Notes: a model not told the origin generated them from the letters alone. 64,000 bases of DNA from an unicellular cyanobacterium SU2 (GCA_002110465.1 NEED01000008.1:62001-126000), one strand, 5' to 3'. Positions 1-9,728 are shown, counted from the stretch's first letter. Made by a program: numbers and translations.

Positions 1-2
1 TG

Positions 3-632
3 CGGGTACAAGCGAGGAAAGAGATTAGTAAACTTCACGCTAGTCTGAAAACTACCTTTATTTATGTTACCCACGACCAAGTAGAAGCAATGACCATGGG
101 CGATCGCATTGCGGTGATGAAGGATGGCATTTTGCAACAAGCAGACACCCCAAGCAATTTGTACAACAATCCAACGAATATGTTTGTCGCGGGATTTATT
201 GGCAGTCCAGCGATGAATTTTTTCGCCGTAGAAAGGATCGAAGAGGAAGGAAAACCCTATTTAAAATGGGGAAAGGAATTAATTGATCTCAAACAATATC
301 TGCCTCAGTTTCTCGTTGATACAGGGGATCATCCGGTCACTCTTGGCATTCGTCCTGAAAATATTTATCATCCCCAATACCTTCCCCCAAACATTAAAGG
401 GTTCAAAATTCGAGCAGTGGTTAATCTCATTGAAATGATGGGGAGTGAACTGGTGGTGTATCTTGAAACCCAAGACGGTGTAGAATTTGTTGCCCGTCTT
501 GATCCTCGTACTAAGGTCAGGCGAGGGGAACCCCTTGATTTATTATTTGATAGCCAACGGATTTATCTGTTTGATCAAAACCAGCAAACCATTCAAGTTG
601 TGTTTGATGAAAAATTTGAAAAAACTCTCTAA
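3..632 (+). CDS. Sugar/solute ABC transporter ATP-binding protein (5' end outside window)
   Basis: C-terminal part of an importer ATPase of the MalK/UgpC/GgtA type. The open frame runs in from the window edge. The switch (H-loop) region VTHDQVEAMTMGDRI lies near residues 22-36 and is followed by a C-terminal OB-fold (TOBE) region with the motif LGIRPENI. The Walker motifs lie before the window. It would hydrolyse ATP on the cytoplasmic side for the permeases downstream. Its last 26 bases overlap the binding-protein gene, so the genes are translationally coupled and form one operon. Family identity is seen; the glucosylglycerol/trehalose/sucrose substrate is inferred from gene order and not certain. 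Confidence 0.9.
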   Translation, partial: RVQARKEISKLHASLKTTFIYVTHDQVEAMTMGDRIAVMKDGILQQADTPSNLYNNPTNMFVAGFIGSPAMNFFAVERIEEEGKPYLKWGKELIDLKQYLPQFLVDTGDHPVTLGIRPENIYHPQYLPPNIKGFKIRAVVNLIEMMGSELVVYLETQDGVEFVARLDPRTKVRRGEPLDLLFDSQRIYLFDQNQQTIQVVFDEKFEKTL

Positions 633-1914
633 ACTTCGTCTATTTTCTACTCTATTGATTAGTTTGTCTCTATTAGTGGGTTGTCAGCCCCCCGAAACAT
701 CCAATGAATCTACCAATAATAATCCAACCAACGAAAAACAAGTGACTATCCTCGGTGTAATTATTGGGGAACAACAAGAAAAACTAGAACAAGCCTTAGC
801 CCCCTTTACCGAAGAAACGGGCATTGAAGTGGTTTATGAAGGGACAGACACCTTTGCTACCACCTTACCCATTCGAGTTGATTCAGGAAACCCGCCAGAC
901 ATCGCCATGTTTCCTCAACCAGGGTTGATGGCAGATTTTGCCAGGGAAGGAAAATTGATTCCCCTAACGGAGTTTATGACCCCGGAAGAATTACAAGACG
1001 CTTATCGTGAGATTTGGCTCGATTTAGGGAGTGTTGACGGTCAACCTTATGGCATTTGGTATCGTACGTCGGTCAAAAGTTTAGTCTGGTATAACCCAAA
1101 AGCCTTTGAGAAAAACGGCTACGAAGTTCCCAAAACTTGGGAGGAAATGATCGCCTTAAGCGATCGCATCGTAGCGCAAGGCCAAACCCCGTGGTGTATT
1201 GGGATCGAAAGCGGAAATGCCACCGGATGGGTGGGAACCGACTGGGTGGAAGATATCATGCTACGAACCGTAGGGGGAGAAACCTATGATCAATGGATTA
1301 CCCACCAAATTCCCTTTACCGATGATTCGGTGAAAAATGCCTTTGAAACCTTTGGTAAAATTGCCCGCAACAAAGACTACGTTTATGGGGGCATTGTGGG
1401 CGTTCTTAGTATCCCCTTTGGCGATTCGATTCAAGGGTTATTTGGGAATGATCCTGATTGTTATCTCCACCGTCAAGCTACCTTTATCGCCTCTTTTCTT
1501 CCCCAAGACATTAATACCGCAGAAGATGTGGCTATTTTTCCCTTACCTCCTATTAACCCAAACCAAGGTTTACCGATTCTGGTTGGTGGGGATCTGTTTA
1601 CTATGTTTAATGACACTCCCGAAGCACGTCAGTTAATGGAATATCTTGCGAGTAAAGTCCCCCACGAAATTGCAGTGGGTTTAGGGGGACATATTTCTCC
1701 CCGAAAGAATATTGCCCTTGATCTTTATCCAGATAAATTGATGAAACAACAGGCAGAAATTTTAACGAATGCAGAGGTAATTCGCTTTGATGGATCTGAT
1801 ATGATGCCTGGTGCTGTAGGAACAGGGACATTTTGGTCAGGAATAGCCAATTATATCGGGGGAACCGATGTTGATGTCGTCCTACAAAATATTGACGATA
1901 GTTGGCCAGATTAA
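607..1914 (+). CDS. ggtB: ABC transporter solute-binding lipoprotein (family 1, GgtB-like)
   Basis: Extracytoplasmic solute-binding protein. I chose ATG 607 rather than an upstream in-frame start at 487, because from 607 the protein begins with a basic stretch, a hydrophobic segment and a lipobox LLVGC (lipid-modified Cys near residue 26). The long upstream extension would bury the signal peptide and overlap the ATPase gene extensively. The mature part has the family-1 signature region (NPPDIAMFPQPG, GQPYGIWYRTS). Two permease genes follow. In cyanobacteria this arrangement fits the GgtBCD compatible-solute importer; the gene symbol is an inference from architecture and could instead denote another sugar. 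Confidence 0.8.
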   Translation: MKNLKKLSKLRLFSTLLISLSLLVGCQPPETSNESTNNNPTNEKQVTILGVIIGEQQEKLEQALAPFTEETGIEVVYEGTDTFATTLPIRVDSGNPPDIAMFPQPGLMADFAREGKLIPLTEFMTPEELQDAYREIWLDLGSVDGQPYGIWYRTSVKSLVWYNPKAFEKNGYEVPKTWEEMIALSDRIVAQGQTPWCIGIESGNATGWVGTDWVEDIMLRTVGGETYDQWITHQIPFTDDSVKNAFETFGKIARNKDYVYGGIVGVLSIPFGDSIQGLFGNDPDCYLHRQATFIASFLPQDINTAEDVAIFPLPPINPNQGLPILVGGDLFTMFNDTPEARQLMEYLASKVPHEIAVGLGGHISPRKNIALDLYPDKLMKQQAEILTNAEVIRFDGSDMMPGAVGTGTFWSGIANYIGGTDVDVVLQNIDDSWPD

Positions 1915-1957
1915 TTTTTTTACTGTTGTCAAGATTAAGTGTTGTTCATCTTTTCCA

Positions 1958-1982
1958 AGTTCGTAGTGAGGACTTTAGTCCT
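1958..1982 (+). repeat. Short dispersed palindromic repeat (copy 1)
   Basis: Matches the consensus seen at many other places in the window: GTTCGTAGTAAGG followed by CTTTAGCC. Here the core is GAGGACTTTAGTCCT, a short palindrome. It lies in the 90-base gap between the binding-protein and first permease genes. Confidence 0.8.
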
Positions 1983-2004
1983 ATCATTTACTTAAAACTC
2001 AAAA

Positions 2005-2982
2005 ATGGAAATTTTTTATCGAATTTTAAATGTAATCTTAGCGATCGCCTTCGGGTGTGGTGGAGTGATTGGGCTATTTTATTTAGCTAATTACGGCATT
2101 AATGCCCTGCCTAAACCTTGGAATCGTCACTTGTTACCGTGGGTTTATATTGCCCCGGCGATGGCGGTTTTATCTGCTTATTTGATTTTTCCAACAATTC
2201 AGACAATTTATCTGAGCTTTTTTGATGAGCGTTCCCAAAATTTTGTTGGCTTAAAAAACTATGTTTTTGCCTTCACCAACCCATCTATGTTAATCGCCTT
2301 TCGTAATAATTTATTATGGCTGGTGTTAGTAACTGGGGTTAGTGTAAGTTTGGGGTTGATTATTGCTGTTTTAGTCGATAAAGTTCCTTATGAACCTGTT
2401 GCTAAATCCCTGATTTTCTTGCCGATGGCCATCTCTTTTGTGGGGGCAAGTGTGATCTGGAAATTCATTTACGCTTACAAACCCTTAGAAGACAATCAAA
2501 TCGGTTTACTCAATGCAATTATAGTCAATTTAGGTTTTGAACCTGTCGGCTGGTTAGTACAGCGTTCGGTGAATAATTTTGCCCTAATTGCTATTATGAT
2601 TTGGCTTTATACGGGCTTTTGTATGGTGATTTTATCGGCCGCCGTTAAAGGCATTCCCGATGATATCATTGAAGCGGCAAAAATAGATGGGGCAAATAGT
2701 TGGCAAATTTTTTGGCGGATCACTATTCCCATGATTCGTTCGACAATTTTAGTCGTGAGTACAACGGTAATTATTTTAGTGTTGAAAGTGTTTGATATTG
2801 TCTTTGTCATGACAGGAGGAAATCAAGGAACAGAAGTAATCGCTAGTCGCATGATTAAAGAAATGTTTAACTTCCGTAATTTTGGGCGAGGAAGTGCGAT
2901 CGCTGTTATTTTATTACTATTAATTATTCCCGTCATGATTAGTAATATTCGCCGTTTTAGAGAACAAGAGAGGATGAGATAA
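2005..2982 (+). CDS. ggtC: ABC transporter permease, MalF-type (GgtC-like)
   Basis: Integral membrane permease with about seven hydrophobic segments. The cytoplasmic EAA loop that contacts the ATPase is visible as EAAKIDGANSWQIFWRITIP (about residues 223-242). The N-terminal extension with one extra membrane span is typical of MalF-type subunits. The stop codon shares one base with the start of the next permease (TAATG), so translation is coupled. It pairs with the downstream subunit to form the translocation channel. The solute is inferred only from the operon type. Confidence 0.85.
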   Translation: MEIFYRILNVILAIAFGCGGVIGLFYLANYGINALPKPWNRHLLPWVYIAPAMAVLSAYLIFPTIQTIYLSFFDERSQNFVGLKNYVFAFTNPSMLIAFRNNLLWLVLVTGVSVSLGLIIAVLVDKVPYEPVAKSLIFLPMAISFVGASVIWKFIYAYKPLEDNQIGLLNAIIVNLGFEPVGWLVQRSVNNFALIAIMIWLYTGFCMVILSAAVKGIPDDIIEAAKIDGANSWQIFWRITIPMIRSTILVVSTTVIILVLKVFDIVFVMTGGNQGTEVIASRMIKEMFNFRNFGRGSAIAVILLLLIIPVMISNIRRFREQERMR

Positions 2983-3851
2983 TGGGAAAAAACCGGCAAA
3001 AAAACTCAGAATTTTGGCAGAAAACCCCCATTCATATCGCTATTTTAATCATTGCTTTTATTTGGACATTACCCACGGCAGGACTGTTAATTAGTTCCTT
3101 TCGGCGACGAGATGCTATGTTAGAAACTGGATGGTGGACAGTGTTTCAACATCCCTTTGAATTGACTCAATATCACCTGGGAAATTACATCGACGTAATT
3201 CAATCTCAGGGGATGGGACAGGCTTTTTTAAACAGTTTAACCATTTCCATTCCCGCGACCATAATTCCCATTGCGATCGCTACTTTTGCTGCTTACGCTT
3301 TTGCTTGGATGGAATTCCCTGGACGGCAATTGTTATTTATCATTGTGGTCTGTTTATTAGTGGTTCCCCTACAAACGACTCTCATTCCTATTTTGCGGAT
3401 GTATCGAGATTTAGGGTTGTCTAACACATTTTTAGGGGTTTGGTTAGCCCATACCGGTTATGGTTTGCCCCTCGGTGTTTATTTATTACGCAACTATATT
3501 GGGGCATTACCGAAAGATTTGATAGAAGCAGCTAAGGTAGATGGGGCATCCCATCTCAAAATTTTCACTAAGCTAATTGTTCCCTTATCTATGCCCGCGA
3601 TCGCTTCTTTTGCGGTGTTTCAATTCCTTTGGGTTTGGAATGATTTACTAATTGCGTTAGTTTATCTTGGGGGAACGGCTGATGTTGCCCCAGTTACCAT
3701 TCAACTGAGTAATCTGGTGGGTTCTCGGGGTCAAGATTGGTATTTACTGACCGCAGGGGCATTTATCAGTATGACTGTGCCGTTAATGGTCTTTTTCGCC
3801 CTACAACGCTATTTTGTACGGGGAATTTTGGCTGGTTCAGTAAAATCCTAA
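2982..3851 (+). CDS. ggtD: ABC transporter permease, MalG-type (GgtD-like)
   Basis: Second channel subunit of the importer. Six hydrophobic segments are visible, with the EAA loop EAAKVDGASHLKIFTKLIVP near residues 184-203. The start overlaps the upstream permease by one base. It is the last gene of the operon; the next gene is on the opposite strand, 21 bases downstream. Length (289 residues) is normal for MalG-type subunits. Confidence 0.85.
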   Translation: MGKNRQKNSEFWQKTPIHIAILIIAFIWTLPTAGLLISSFRRRDAMLETGWWTVFQHPFELTQYHLGNYIDVIQSQGMGQAFLNSLTISIPATIIPIAIATFAAYAFAWMEFPGRQLLFIIVVCLLVVPLQTTLIPILRMYRDLGLSNTFLGVWLAHTGYGLPLGVYLLRNYIGALPKDLIEAAKVDGASHLKIFTKLIVPLSMPAIASFAVFQFLWVWNDLLIALVYLGGTADVAPVTIQLSNLVGSRGQDWYLLTAGAFISMTVPLMVFFALQRYFVRGILAGSVKS

Positions 3852-3872
3852 TTTTTCCCCAAACCCGACACC

Positions 3873-4373
3873 CTACCATCCCCAACTACCAACCCCGCCT
3901 TTAAAAGGACCGACAATATCTGAAGTGATCCAACCGCCATAGAAGTCTCCAGGTTGGGAAGTGACTTTTTCCCCGTCAACATAGCATTCATCCATTTGAC
4001 TAGGATAGAAAGCCAGATAATTTTTAATAGCGGCAAAGTCTGGGGTGGGATTAGGATAATACCAAGCACCATTAATTACCTGTTTATCTTCAACTATAAT
4101 GGTGTAATAATTAGCTTCCCCTTTCCATTCACAATAAGATTGTTTATTGGTGGGGTGTAAATATTCTATTTTGATGTCTTCGGGGGGAATATAGTAGGTA
4201 GGTGGATGACTGGTTTCTAATAATCGATAGGTCTTTCGGCTGTCAACTAAGGTAATCTGATTAAAGATGATTTGAATGCGTTTGGAACAGGGTTCTAAAC
4301 GGGGGGGACGGGGATAGTCCCAGACAGATTCTTGTCCAGGTTGGGGTTCAATGCGTTGAGGTTGTCTAAACAT
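3873..4373 (-). CDS. DUF427 domain protein
   Basis: Recognised as a DUF427 family protein from the blocks ESVWDYPRPPRLEP, RVL/RIQIIFNQ, ETSHPPTYYIPPEDI and CEWKGEANYY, with a second half ending WAYPNPTPDF-like. The annotated start is ATG 4373 (MFRQPQRIEP); an upstream in-frame start would add ten poorly supported residues. Family members are small soluble proteins of unknown biochemical role. It converges with the ABC permease operon. No regulatory site is evident. Confidence 0.75.
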   Translation of the reverse strand: MFRQPQRIEPQPGQESVWDYPRPPRLEPCSKRIQIIFNQITLVDSRKTYRLLETSHPPTYYIPPEDIKIEYLHPTNKQSYCEWKGEANYYTIIVEDKQVINGAWYYPNPTPDFAAIKNYLAFYPSQMDECYVDGEKVTSQPGDFYGGWITSDIVGPFKGGVGSWGW

Positions 4374-4421
4374 GGCTAATATAGAAGTTGCGGGAAATAT
4401 CAATTTTTATTTTAATCAAAT

Positions 4422-4449
4422 AGGGCTAAAGCCCCAACTACGAACTTTT
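4422..4449 (-). repeat. Short dispersed palindromic repeat (copy 2)
   Basis: Inverse orientation copy: GGGCTAAAGCCCCAACTACG followed by AACTTTTA. It lies upstream of both the DUF427 gene and the VOC gene. Confidence 0.8.
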
Positions 4450-4473
4450 ATTTGTTACGTTTAATATTTTGCT

Positions 4474-4899
4474 ATGACTATCAGACCTTTTCATGTTGCT
4501 TTTCCGGTAAGTGATTTAGTGGAAACTAGACATTTTTATGAGAATATTCTAGGTTGTACAGTAGGAAGAACTTCAGATCATTGGATTGATTTTAATTTAT
4601 TTGGCCATCAAATTACAGCCCATCTTTGTTCTGGGGGTTCTGGAGAAGTTCCGGTTAATTTAGTTGATGGGAAAAAGGTTCCGGTTCAACATTGGGGAGT
4701 TATTTTAGAGATGGAACAATGGCAAAGGTTAGCTGATAAGTTAAAACAACATCAAATTAATTTTGTCATTAAACCTTATATTAGATTTAAAGGGGAAATA
4801 GGAGAACAAGCAACGATGTTTTTTCTTGATCCTAGTGGAAATGCCCTTGAATTTAAAGCATTTGCTGATGATCAATCTATCTTTGCTACGTCATCATGA
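4474..4899 (+). CDS. VOC (glyoxalase/dioxygenase-fold) family protein
   Basis: A 141-residue protein with one full vicinal-oxygen-chelate domain. It begins [20 protein letters not shown], has a central [13 protein letters not shown] segment (second beta-alpha unit) and ends [15 protein letters not shown], the usual metal-ligand end motif (Glu). Such proteins bind a divalent metal and act as glyoxalases, dioxygenases or resistance proteins; the substrate cannot be assigned. It is adjacent to mntP on the opposite strand, converging. Confidence 0.8.
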   Translation: MTIRPFHVAFPVSDLVETRHFYENILGCTVGRTSDHWIDFNLFGHQITAHLCSGGSGEVPVNLVDGKKVPVQHWGVILEMEQWQRLADKLKQHQINFVIKPYIRFKGEIGEQATMFFLDPSGNALEFKAFADDQSIFATSS

Positions 4900-4916
4900 A
4901 AATCTTGTTCTTCAAC

Positions 4917-5477
4917 TTAAATAATTAAACCTTCAATTAAAATTTTAGTGCCAATTATAACTAATGTTATGCCTCCAAAAATTTCTATTTTTTGATTAAA
5001 AACACTGCCAAATTTATGTCCAAGAAAGACCCCCATAAAAGATAAAAAAAATGTAATGAAAGCAATGAAAGTACAAGCAGCGATAATAGAAGAATTAAGA
5101 ATTGCCAGTCCTATTCCTGCGGCTAAGGCATCAATACTGGTAGCGATCGCTAAAGCTAATAAGGTATAATTATCGAGGGGATTAAACCTTTTCTCGTCTT
5201 CTTCAATTTGAATCGCTTCATAAAGCATTTTGCCCCCAATACCTGCGAGTAAGATAAAGGCAATCCAATGATCAATATTAGATAATAATTCACGGAAAGT
5301 AAGCCCCGTCAACCAACCAATTAAGGGCATTATCCCTTGAAAGACACCAAAAAACAAAGCTATTTTTAAAGCTTTATTAAATTTAATATGTTGAATAACA
5401 AAACCACTACTTAGAGAAACAGCAAAAGCATCAACAGCTAATCCCAGAGATAAAAACGTCGTATTGAGTATGTCCAT
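4917..5477 (-). CDS. mntP: Putative manganese efflux pump MntP
   Basis: A small membrane protein with six hydrophobic segments. Two symmetrical conserved motifs are visible: GLAVDAFAVSLSSGF near the N-terminus and ATSIDALAAGIGLA in the second half, with the paired Asp residues expected of the MntP (DUF204) family. In that family the protein exports Mn(II) across the cytoplasmic membrane. ATG 5477 is preferred to an upstream TTG that adds five residues. A long AT-rich region with no obvious riboswitch precedes it. Manganese handling is plausible in an oxygenic phototroph. Confidence 0.85.
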   Translation of the reverse strand: MDILNTTFLSLGLAVDAFAVSLSSGFVIQHIKFNKALKIALFFGVFQGIMPLIGWLTGLTFRELLSNIDHWIAFILLAGIGGKMLYEAIQIEEDEKRFNPLDNYTLLALAIATSIDALAAGIGLAILNSSIIAACTFIAFITFFLSFMGVFLGHKFGSVFNQKIEIFGGITLVIIGTKILIEGLII

Positions 5478-5630
5478 GGAGGGATAAATCAATTGTTCTG
5501 AATTTAATTAATTTATCCATTTTAACAAATTTATTTTTTTATAATTTTCATTTTTTTATAATTTTTCAATCATATATTATTCATTTTTAAATCAATTAAT
5601 ATAAAAAGATAAATAACCTAAACTATACAA

Positions 5631-5655
5631 GTTCGTAGTAAGGGCTTTAGCCCTC
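5631..5655 (+). repeat. Short dispersed palindromic repeat (copy 3)
   Basis: Near-consensus copy GTTCGTAGTAAGGGCTTTAG followed by CCCTC. It sits directly upstream of a coding remnant that lacks its start. Confidence 0.85.
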
Positions 5656-5678
5656 TTCTTTTAATAATAATAATATGT

Positions 5679-6035
5679 TTCTATTTACCACTCCCTGAAC
5701 GATGGCGGTGGGAATTTTGGCGTTATATTGGATTAATATTAGCGGCTAGTACCTTTCTAGATGTGTTTTGGCAATGGCGTAGAATAGATCAAGGAAGAGA
5801 ATTTATTCCTTGGGGAACCTTTTGGGGAGGGCGGGGAGACATGGGAGGAGATATGGATCAACTGAGTCAACTTTTTAGCTGGAGTGACAACACAATTATT
5901 ATTACTTATCGAACTTTGGGAGATATTTGTTTATGGATAATTATCGGAGTGTATCTGTCTTTTACATGGCAACAAAAAGCTAATGTTTGGTTAACGATTA
6001 AAAATCTTTTTAATAACCGATCATCAAATTATTGA
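5679..6035 (+). pseudogene. Membrane protein remnant, probably 5'-truncated
   Basis: From ATG 5763 the frame codes for 90 residues with a C-terminal hydrophobic segment, but coding-like sequence continues upstream in the same frame (FYLPLPERWRWEFWRYIGL, then ILAASTFLDVFWQWRRIDQG) with no usual start codon. The nearby ATG 5675 is in another frame and stops after seven codons. The upstream end of this conserved-looking stretch abuts the dispersed repeat at 5631-5655. I read it as the C-terminal end of a two-or-more-span membrane protein whose 5' part was lost. I do not recognise the family. The alternative is a real short gene starting at 5763. Confidence 0.5.
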
Positions 6036-6298
6036 TTGCTTATGAGATGAATTCCCTTACTGGCAAGACTTTTACTGGGTTAAATCATCTAAATAAGCAA
6101 AATACCAATAAAATTGCATAGTTATAATAACTATTTGGCTTATTTAACTTTTTTACAGAAAATTTTATCAGAAATTGACACTTGACAAATGTCTTTACTA
6201 ACTCAGCCAAATAAACAGTTTGTTTAAGAACAACAAAATCGTGTGACTTTCTGTTAATATCTTAGAGAAACGTTAAGAAACTTTACAAAACCCTATAA

Positions 6299-7276
6299 AT
6301 GAAATTATTAATTGTTGGTGCAACAGGCACTTTAGGGCGACAAATAGCCCGTCATGCTCTTGATAAAGGATATCAAGTGCGGTGTCTCGTCAGAAATCCT
6401 AGAAAAGCAGCATTTTTAAAAGAATGGGGGGCAGAATTAGTGGTGGGTGATCTTTGTGATGCCCCAACCCTACCCCCCTCCTTAGAAGGAATGGAGGCGA
6501 TCATTGATGCAGCAGCCGCTAGGGCAACAGACTCTCTTTCCATGAAACAGGTAGACTGGGAAGGGAAAGTTAACTTAATCCAAGCGGCCCAAAAAACAGG
6601 GGTTAATCGTTACATTTTCTGTTCAATTTTGAATGCGGAAGAACACCCAGAAGTCCCTTTAATGGAGATTAAACGGTGTACAGAGCTTTTTCTAGAAGAA
6701 TCTGGACTAGATTATACAATTCTACGTCTATGTGGTTTTATGCAAGGGATTATCGGTCAGTATGCCATCCCGATGTTAGATAATCAGGCAGTGTGGATCA
6801 CGGGAGAAAGTGGTCCTATTGCCTATATGGACACCCAGGATATCGCTAAATTTGCAATTCGTGCCTTAGAAGTTCCTGAAACTCAACAGAAGACCTTTCC
6901 TGTGGTTGGACCCAAAGCCTGGAAAGCCGAAGGAATCATTCAATTATGTGAGGGGTTATCAGGAAAAACTGTTAAGATCGCACGGGTTCCCCTAGGACTT
7001 CTTCGTTTTCTGCGTAGGATGACTCGTTTCTTCCAATGGACGTATAATATTTCTGATCGTTTGGCTTTTGCTGAAGTATTAGCGAGTGGTCAACCTTTAG
7101 ATGCGTCCATGGAGGAAGTTTATCAAACCTTTGGCCTTGATCCCAAGGAAACAACTACTTTAGAATCCTATCTACAAGACTATTTCAGTCGAATTCTTAA
7201 AAAGCTTAAAGAACTCGACTATGAAAAAAACAAGTCAAAGAAAAAGAAGAAAACTCCATTCAAATCTTCCCTTTGA
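6299..7276 (+). CDS. ycf39: Ycf39-type atypical short-chain dehydrogenase, photosystem II assembly factor
   Basis: The N-terminal Rossmann motif VGATGTLGRQIARHAL starts at residue 6, and the atypical-SDR body (VNRYIFCSILNAEEHPEVPL, YTILRLCGFMQGIIGQYAIP) matches Ycf39 in sequence character and length (325 residues). The C-terminus is very basic (KNKSKKKKKTPFKSSL). Known role: Ycf39, with high-light-inducible proteins, protects newly made D1 during PSII reaction-centre assembly at the thylakoid. It is followed after 27 bases by nadK on the same strand, so a two-gene unit is likely. The NAD(P)-binding motif is intact, although catalysis is not the known function. Confidence 0.88.
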   Translation: MKLLIVGATGTLGRQIARHALDKGYQVRCLVRNPRKAAFLKEWGAELVVGDLCDAPTLPPSLEGMEAIIDAAAARATDSLSMKQVDWEGKVNLIQAAQKTGVNRYIFCSILNAEEHPEVPLMEIKRCTELFLEESGLDYTILRLCGFMQGIIGQYAIPMLDNQAVWITGESGPIAYMDTQDIAKFAIRALEVPETQQKTFPVVGPKAWKAEGIIQLCEGLSGKTVKIARVPLGLLRFLRRMTRFFQWTYNISDRLAFAEVLASGQPLDASMEEVYQTFGLDPKETTTLESYLQDYFSRILKKLKELDYEKNKSKKKKKTPFKSSL

Positions 7277-7303
7277 GTTAACCCTGATAAAGGATAGCCC
7301 GTT

Positions 7304-8221
7304 GTGCCAAAAGTAGGCATTATTTTTAACGATATCAAACCTGTCGCTTGTCAAACGGCTTCTGATTTACGTGACAAGCTGACAACCCGTGGTTATACAG
7401 TTGTGTTGGAAACTGGCCGAGGAGGACTTCTGGGATATTCTCAACCAGAAAAGCCCGTCTGTCATACTCGCATTGACCATCTTGTTCCTCCCGAATTTGA
7501 CGAAGATATGGCTTTTGCCATCGTTTTGGGAGGGGATGGGACGGTTCTATCAGCTTTTCGACAACTTGCCCCCTGTGGAATTCCCCTACTGACCGTTAAT
7601 ACTGGTCATATGGGGTTTTTAACCGAAATTTACCTCAATCAATTGTCCGATGCCCTAGAACAGGTATTGACCGGAAACTACGAAATTGAGGAACGTACGA
7701 TGTTGGCGGTGCAATTACTCCGTCAAGACACCTTATTGTGGGAAGCCCTTTCTCTTAATGAAATGGTAATCCATCGAGAACCCCTCACCAGTATGTGTCA
7801 TTTTGAAGTCAAAATTGGCCGACACGCCCCCGTTGATATTGCAGCCGATGGAATCATTATTTCCACCCCAACCGGGTCAACGGCTTATTCTCTAAGTGCA
7901 GGGGGTCCTGTGGTGACGGCAAATGTTCCGGTCTTTCAATTAGCCCCCATCTGTCCCCATTCCTTGGCTTCTCGTTCTCTGGTATTTTCGGATAAGGAAG
8001 CCGTTAGTATTTTTCCGGCAACTCCCCATCGATTAATTATTGTGGTTGATGGGAATGGAGGATGTTATGTTTTGCCAGAAGATCAGGTTCATGTGACAAA
8101 ATCTCCCTATTTTGCTCGTTTTATTCGGTTAGAATCTCCTGAGTTTTTCCGAATTTTAAGAGAGAAATTAGGATGGGGACTCCCTCATATTGCTAAGCCT
8201 ACTTCGGTGGAACTTCCTTAA
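7304..8221 (+). CDS. nadK: NAD kinase
   Basis: ATP-dependent NAD kinase, producing NADP. The GGDGT motif ([15 protein letters not shown], about residues 73-87), the [10 protein letters not shown] block and the conserved [17 protein letters not shown] segment are all present. The start is GTG 7304, with AAAGGATA upstream as ribosome binding site. Length (305) is normal. It lies directly downstream of ycf39. Cyanobacteria usually have two NAD kinases; this looks like the one linked to ycf39. A terminator follows at 8243-8279. Confidence 0.92.
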   Translation: MPKVGIIFNDIKPVACQTASDLRDKLTTRGYTVVLETGRGGLLGYSQPEKPVCHTRIDHLVPPEFDEDMAFAIVLGGDGTVLSAFRQLAPCGIPLLTVNTGHMGFLTEIYLNQLSDALEQVLTGNYEIEERTMLAVQLLRQDTLLWEALSLNEMVIHREPLTSMCHFEVKIGRHAPVDIAADGIIISTPTGSTAYSLSAGGPVVTANVPVFQLAPICPHSLASRSLVFSDKEAVSIFPATPHRLIIVVDGNGGCYVLPEDQVHVTKSPYFARFIRLESPEFFRILREKLGWGLPHIAKPTSVELP

Positions 8222-8242
8222 TCGGAAATATTCCCTATCAAT

Positions 8243-8279
8243 AACTCCAACTAGACTAAATCTACCGTTGGGGTTTTTT
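8243..8279 (+). terminator. Rho-independent-type terminator after nadK
   Basis: Stem AACTCCAAC / GTTGGGGTT (one wobble pair) with a 15-base loop, followed by TTTTT. The rest of the 8222-8614 gap is AT-rich and holds no gene I can support. Confidence 0.75.
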
Positions 8280-8614
8280 AACGAATCAGAGAAAAGCTTG
8301 CTAATCAACTTAAAACGCTAAGGATACTGTAAGGAATAAAGAGAAAAATGAAGTAAGTAATGTAATAAAAAGGACTTCGTTATCAACAGATTTCATAAAG
8401 TATTTATCCAAGTTTATAAAAGAGATATCTTTTAATTTTAATCGAAGTTAGTGCAGACTGCTCAGGGTAAAATTACTACTTCATCGGGGGGATACCCTTA
8501 AGTATTTATAGACATTCAGAGAGATTTCAAGGTATGGTAAAAAGTTAGGGTAGTTTTTGGGGAATATGCCTAAACTGCTATTAACTATTCTTAACATTAA
8601 TTAAAACGGGTATT

Positions 8615-9718
8615 ATGTCAACTATTCGTGTCGCTGTTGTCGGAACAGGTTTTGGTCAAGCGATTCATATTCCAGGGTTACAACACCATTCTCGCACCGA
8701 AGTGATTGCTGTTTATAATCGTGATTTAGGAAAAGCCAAAGCGATCGCCGATTCTCATCAGATTTCCTATGCTTTTAATAGTCTCGAAAAACTTTTGTCT
8801 TTACCTGAACTCGATGCTGTGAGTCTTTCGACTCCTCCATTTCTTCACTATGAAATGGGCAAACAAATCTTAGAAGCAGGGAAACATCTGCTATTAGAAA
8901 AACCCATGGCGATGTCGGCACAAGAGACTAAAGAACTTTATCATCTAGCTAATAAAAAAGGATTAGTTGTTACCACAGATTTTGAGTTTCGTTATGTTCC
9001 TGCATGGCAACTGTTATCAGAACATTTACAACAGGGTTATGTGGGACAAATTCGCCTGATTAAAATTGATTGGTTAGTGGCAAGTCGTGCCAACCCAGAA
9101 CGTTCTTGGAATTGGTATTCTCGTCGCGATCAAGGGGGAGGGGTGTTAGGGGCGATCGGTTCCCATTCTTTTGATTATATTCACTGGTTATTCAGTCCAG
9201 TTAAACGCTTATCTGCTCAAATAATTTGTGCCATTAAAGAACGTCCTGATCCGAAAGATAATAATCAATTAAAGCCTGTTGATGCTGATGATACTTGTTT
9301 ATTAATGTTAGAATTGGCTGATGGAACTCCTTGTCAATTATCCTTAAGTTCAGTCACTTATAATGGACGAGGACATTGGGTAGAAGTTTATGGCGATCGC
9401 GGTACTTTAATTTTAGGAAGTGATAACCTAAAAGACTATGTTCATGGTTTTCATTTACACGCTGCCCCCGCAGGTAAACCCTTAACAGAAGTTGAAATTC
9501 CCAAACGGTTAGCGTTCCCTCAAGTCTTTACTGATGGACGGTTAGCCCCCTTTATTCGAGTGGTTGATCGTTGGGTAGAAAGTATTGATCAAGGGAAGTC
9601 TTTAGTGCCGTCTTTATACGAAGGGGTCTATTCCCAATTACTAATGGATTTAGCCCATCAAGCAAGTGATACTAATTCTTGGGTTGATGTCCCCAATTTA
9701 GATCAATTTTTAGCCTAA
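8615..9718 (+). CDS. Gfo/Idh/MocA family NAD(P)-dependent oxidoreductase
   Basis: N-terminal Rossmann domain with VVGTGFGQAIHIPGL and AVYNRDLGKAKAIA, the EKPMAMS motif (catalytic-region Lys, about residues 97-103) and a C-terminal alpha/beta domain of the GFO_IDH_MocA type with GGGVLGAIGSHSFDYIHWLF. Length 367 fits. Members oxidise or reduce sugars, inositols or biliverdin; no residue pattern seen here pins the substrate. It is flanked by intergenic gaps and appears monocistronic. Confidence 0.88.
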   Translation: MSTIRVAVVGTGFGQAIHIPGLQHHSRTEVIAVYNRDLGKAKAIADSHQISYAFNSLEKLLSLPELDAVSLSTPPFLHYEMGKQILEAGKHLLLEKPMAMSAQETKELYHLANKKGLVVTTDFEFRYVPAWQLLSEHLQQGYVGQIRLIKIDWLVASRANPERSWNWYSRRDQGGGVLGAIGSHSFDYIHWLFSPVKRLSAQIICAIKERPDPKDNNQLKPVDADDTCLLMLELADGTPCQLSLSSVTYNGRGHWVEVYGDRGTLILGSDNLKDYVHGFHLHAAPAGKPLTEVEIPKRLAFPQVFTDGRLAPFIRVVDRWVESIDQGKSLVPSLYEGVYSQLLMDLAHQASDTNSWVDVPNLDQFLA

Positions 9719-9728
9719 TTTTATCTAG

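Noticed and set aside
487-606. Upstream start of the ABC binding protein
   Set aside because: A start at 487 would bury the lipoprotein signal peptide behind 40 residues that overlap the ATPase gene; ATG 607 gives a normal lipoprotein.
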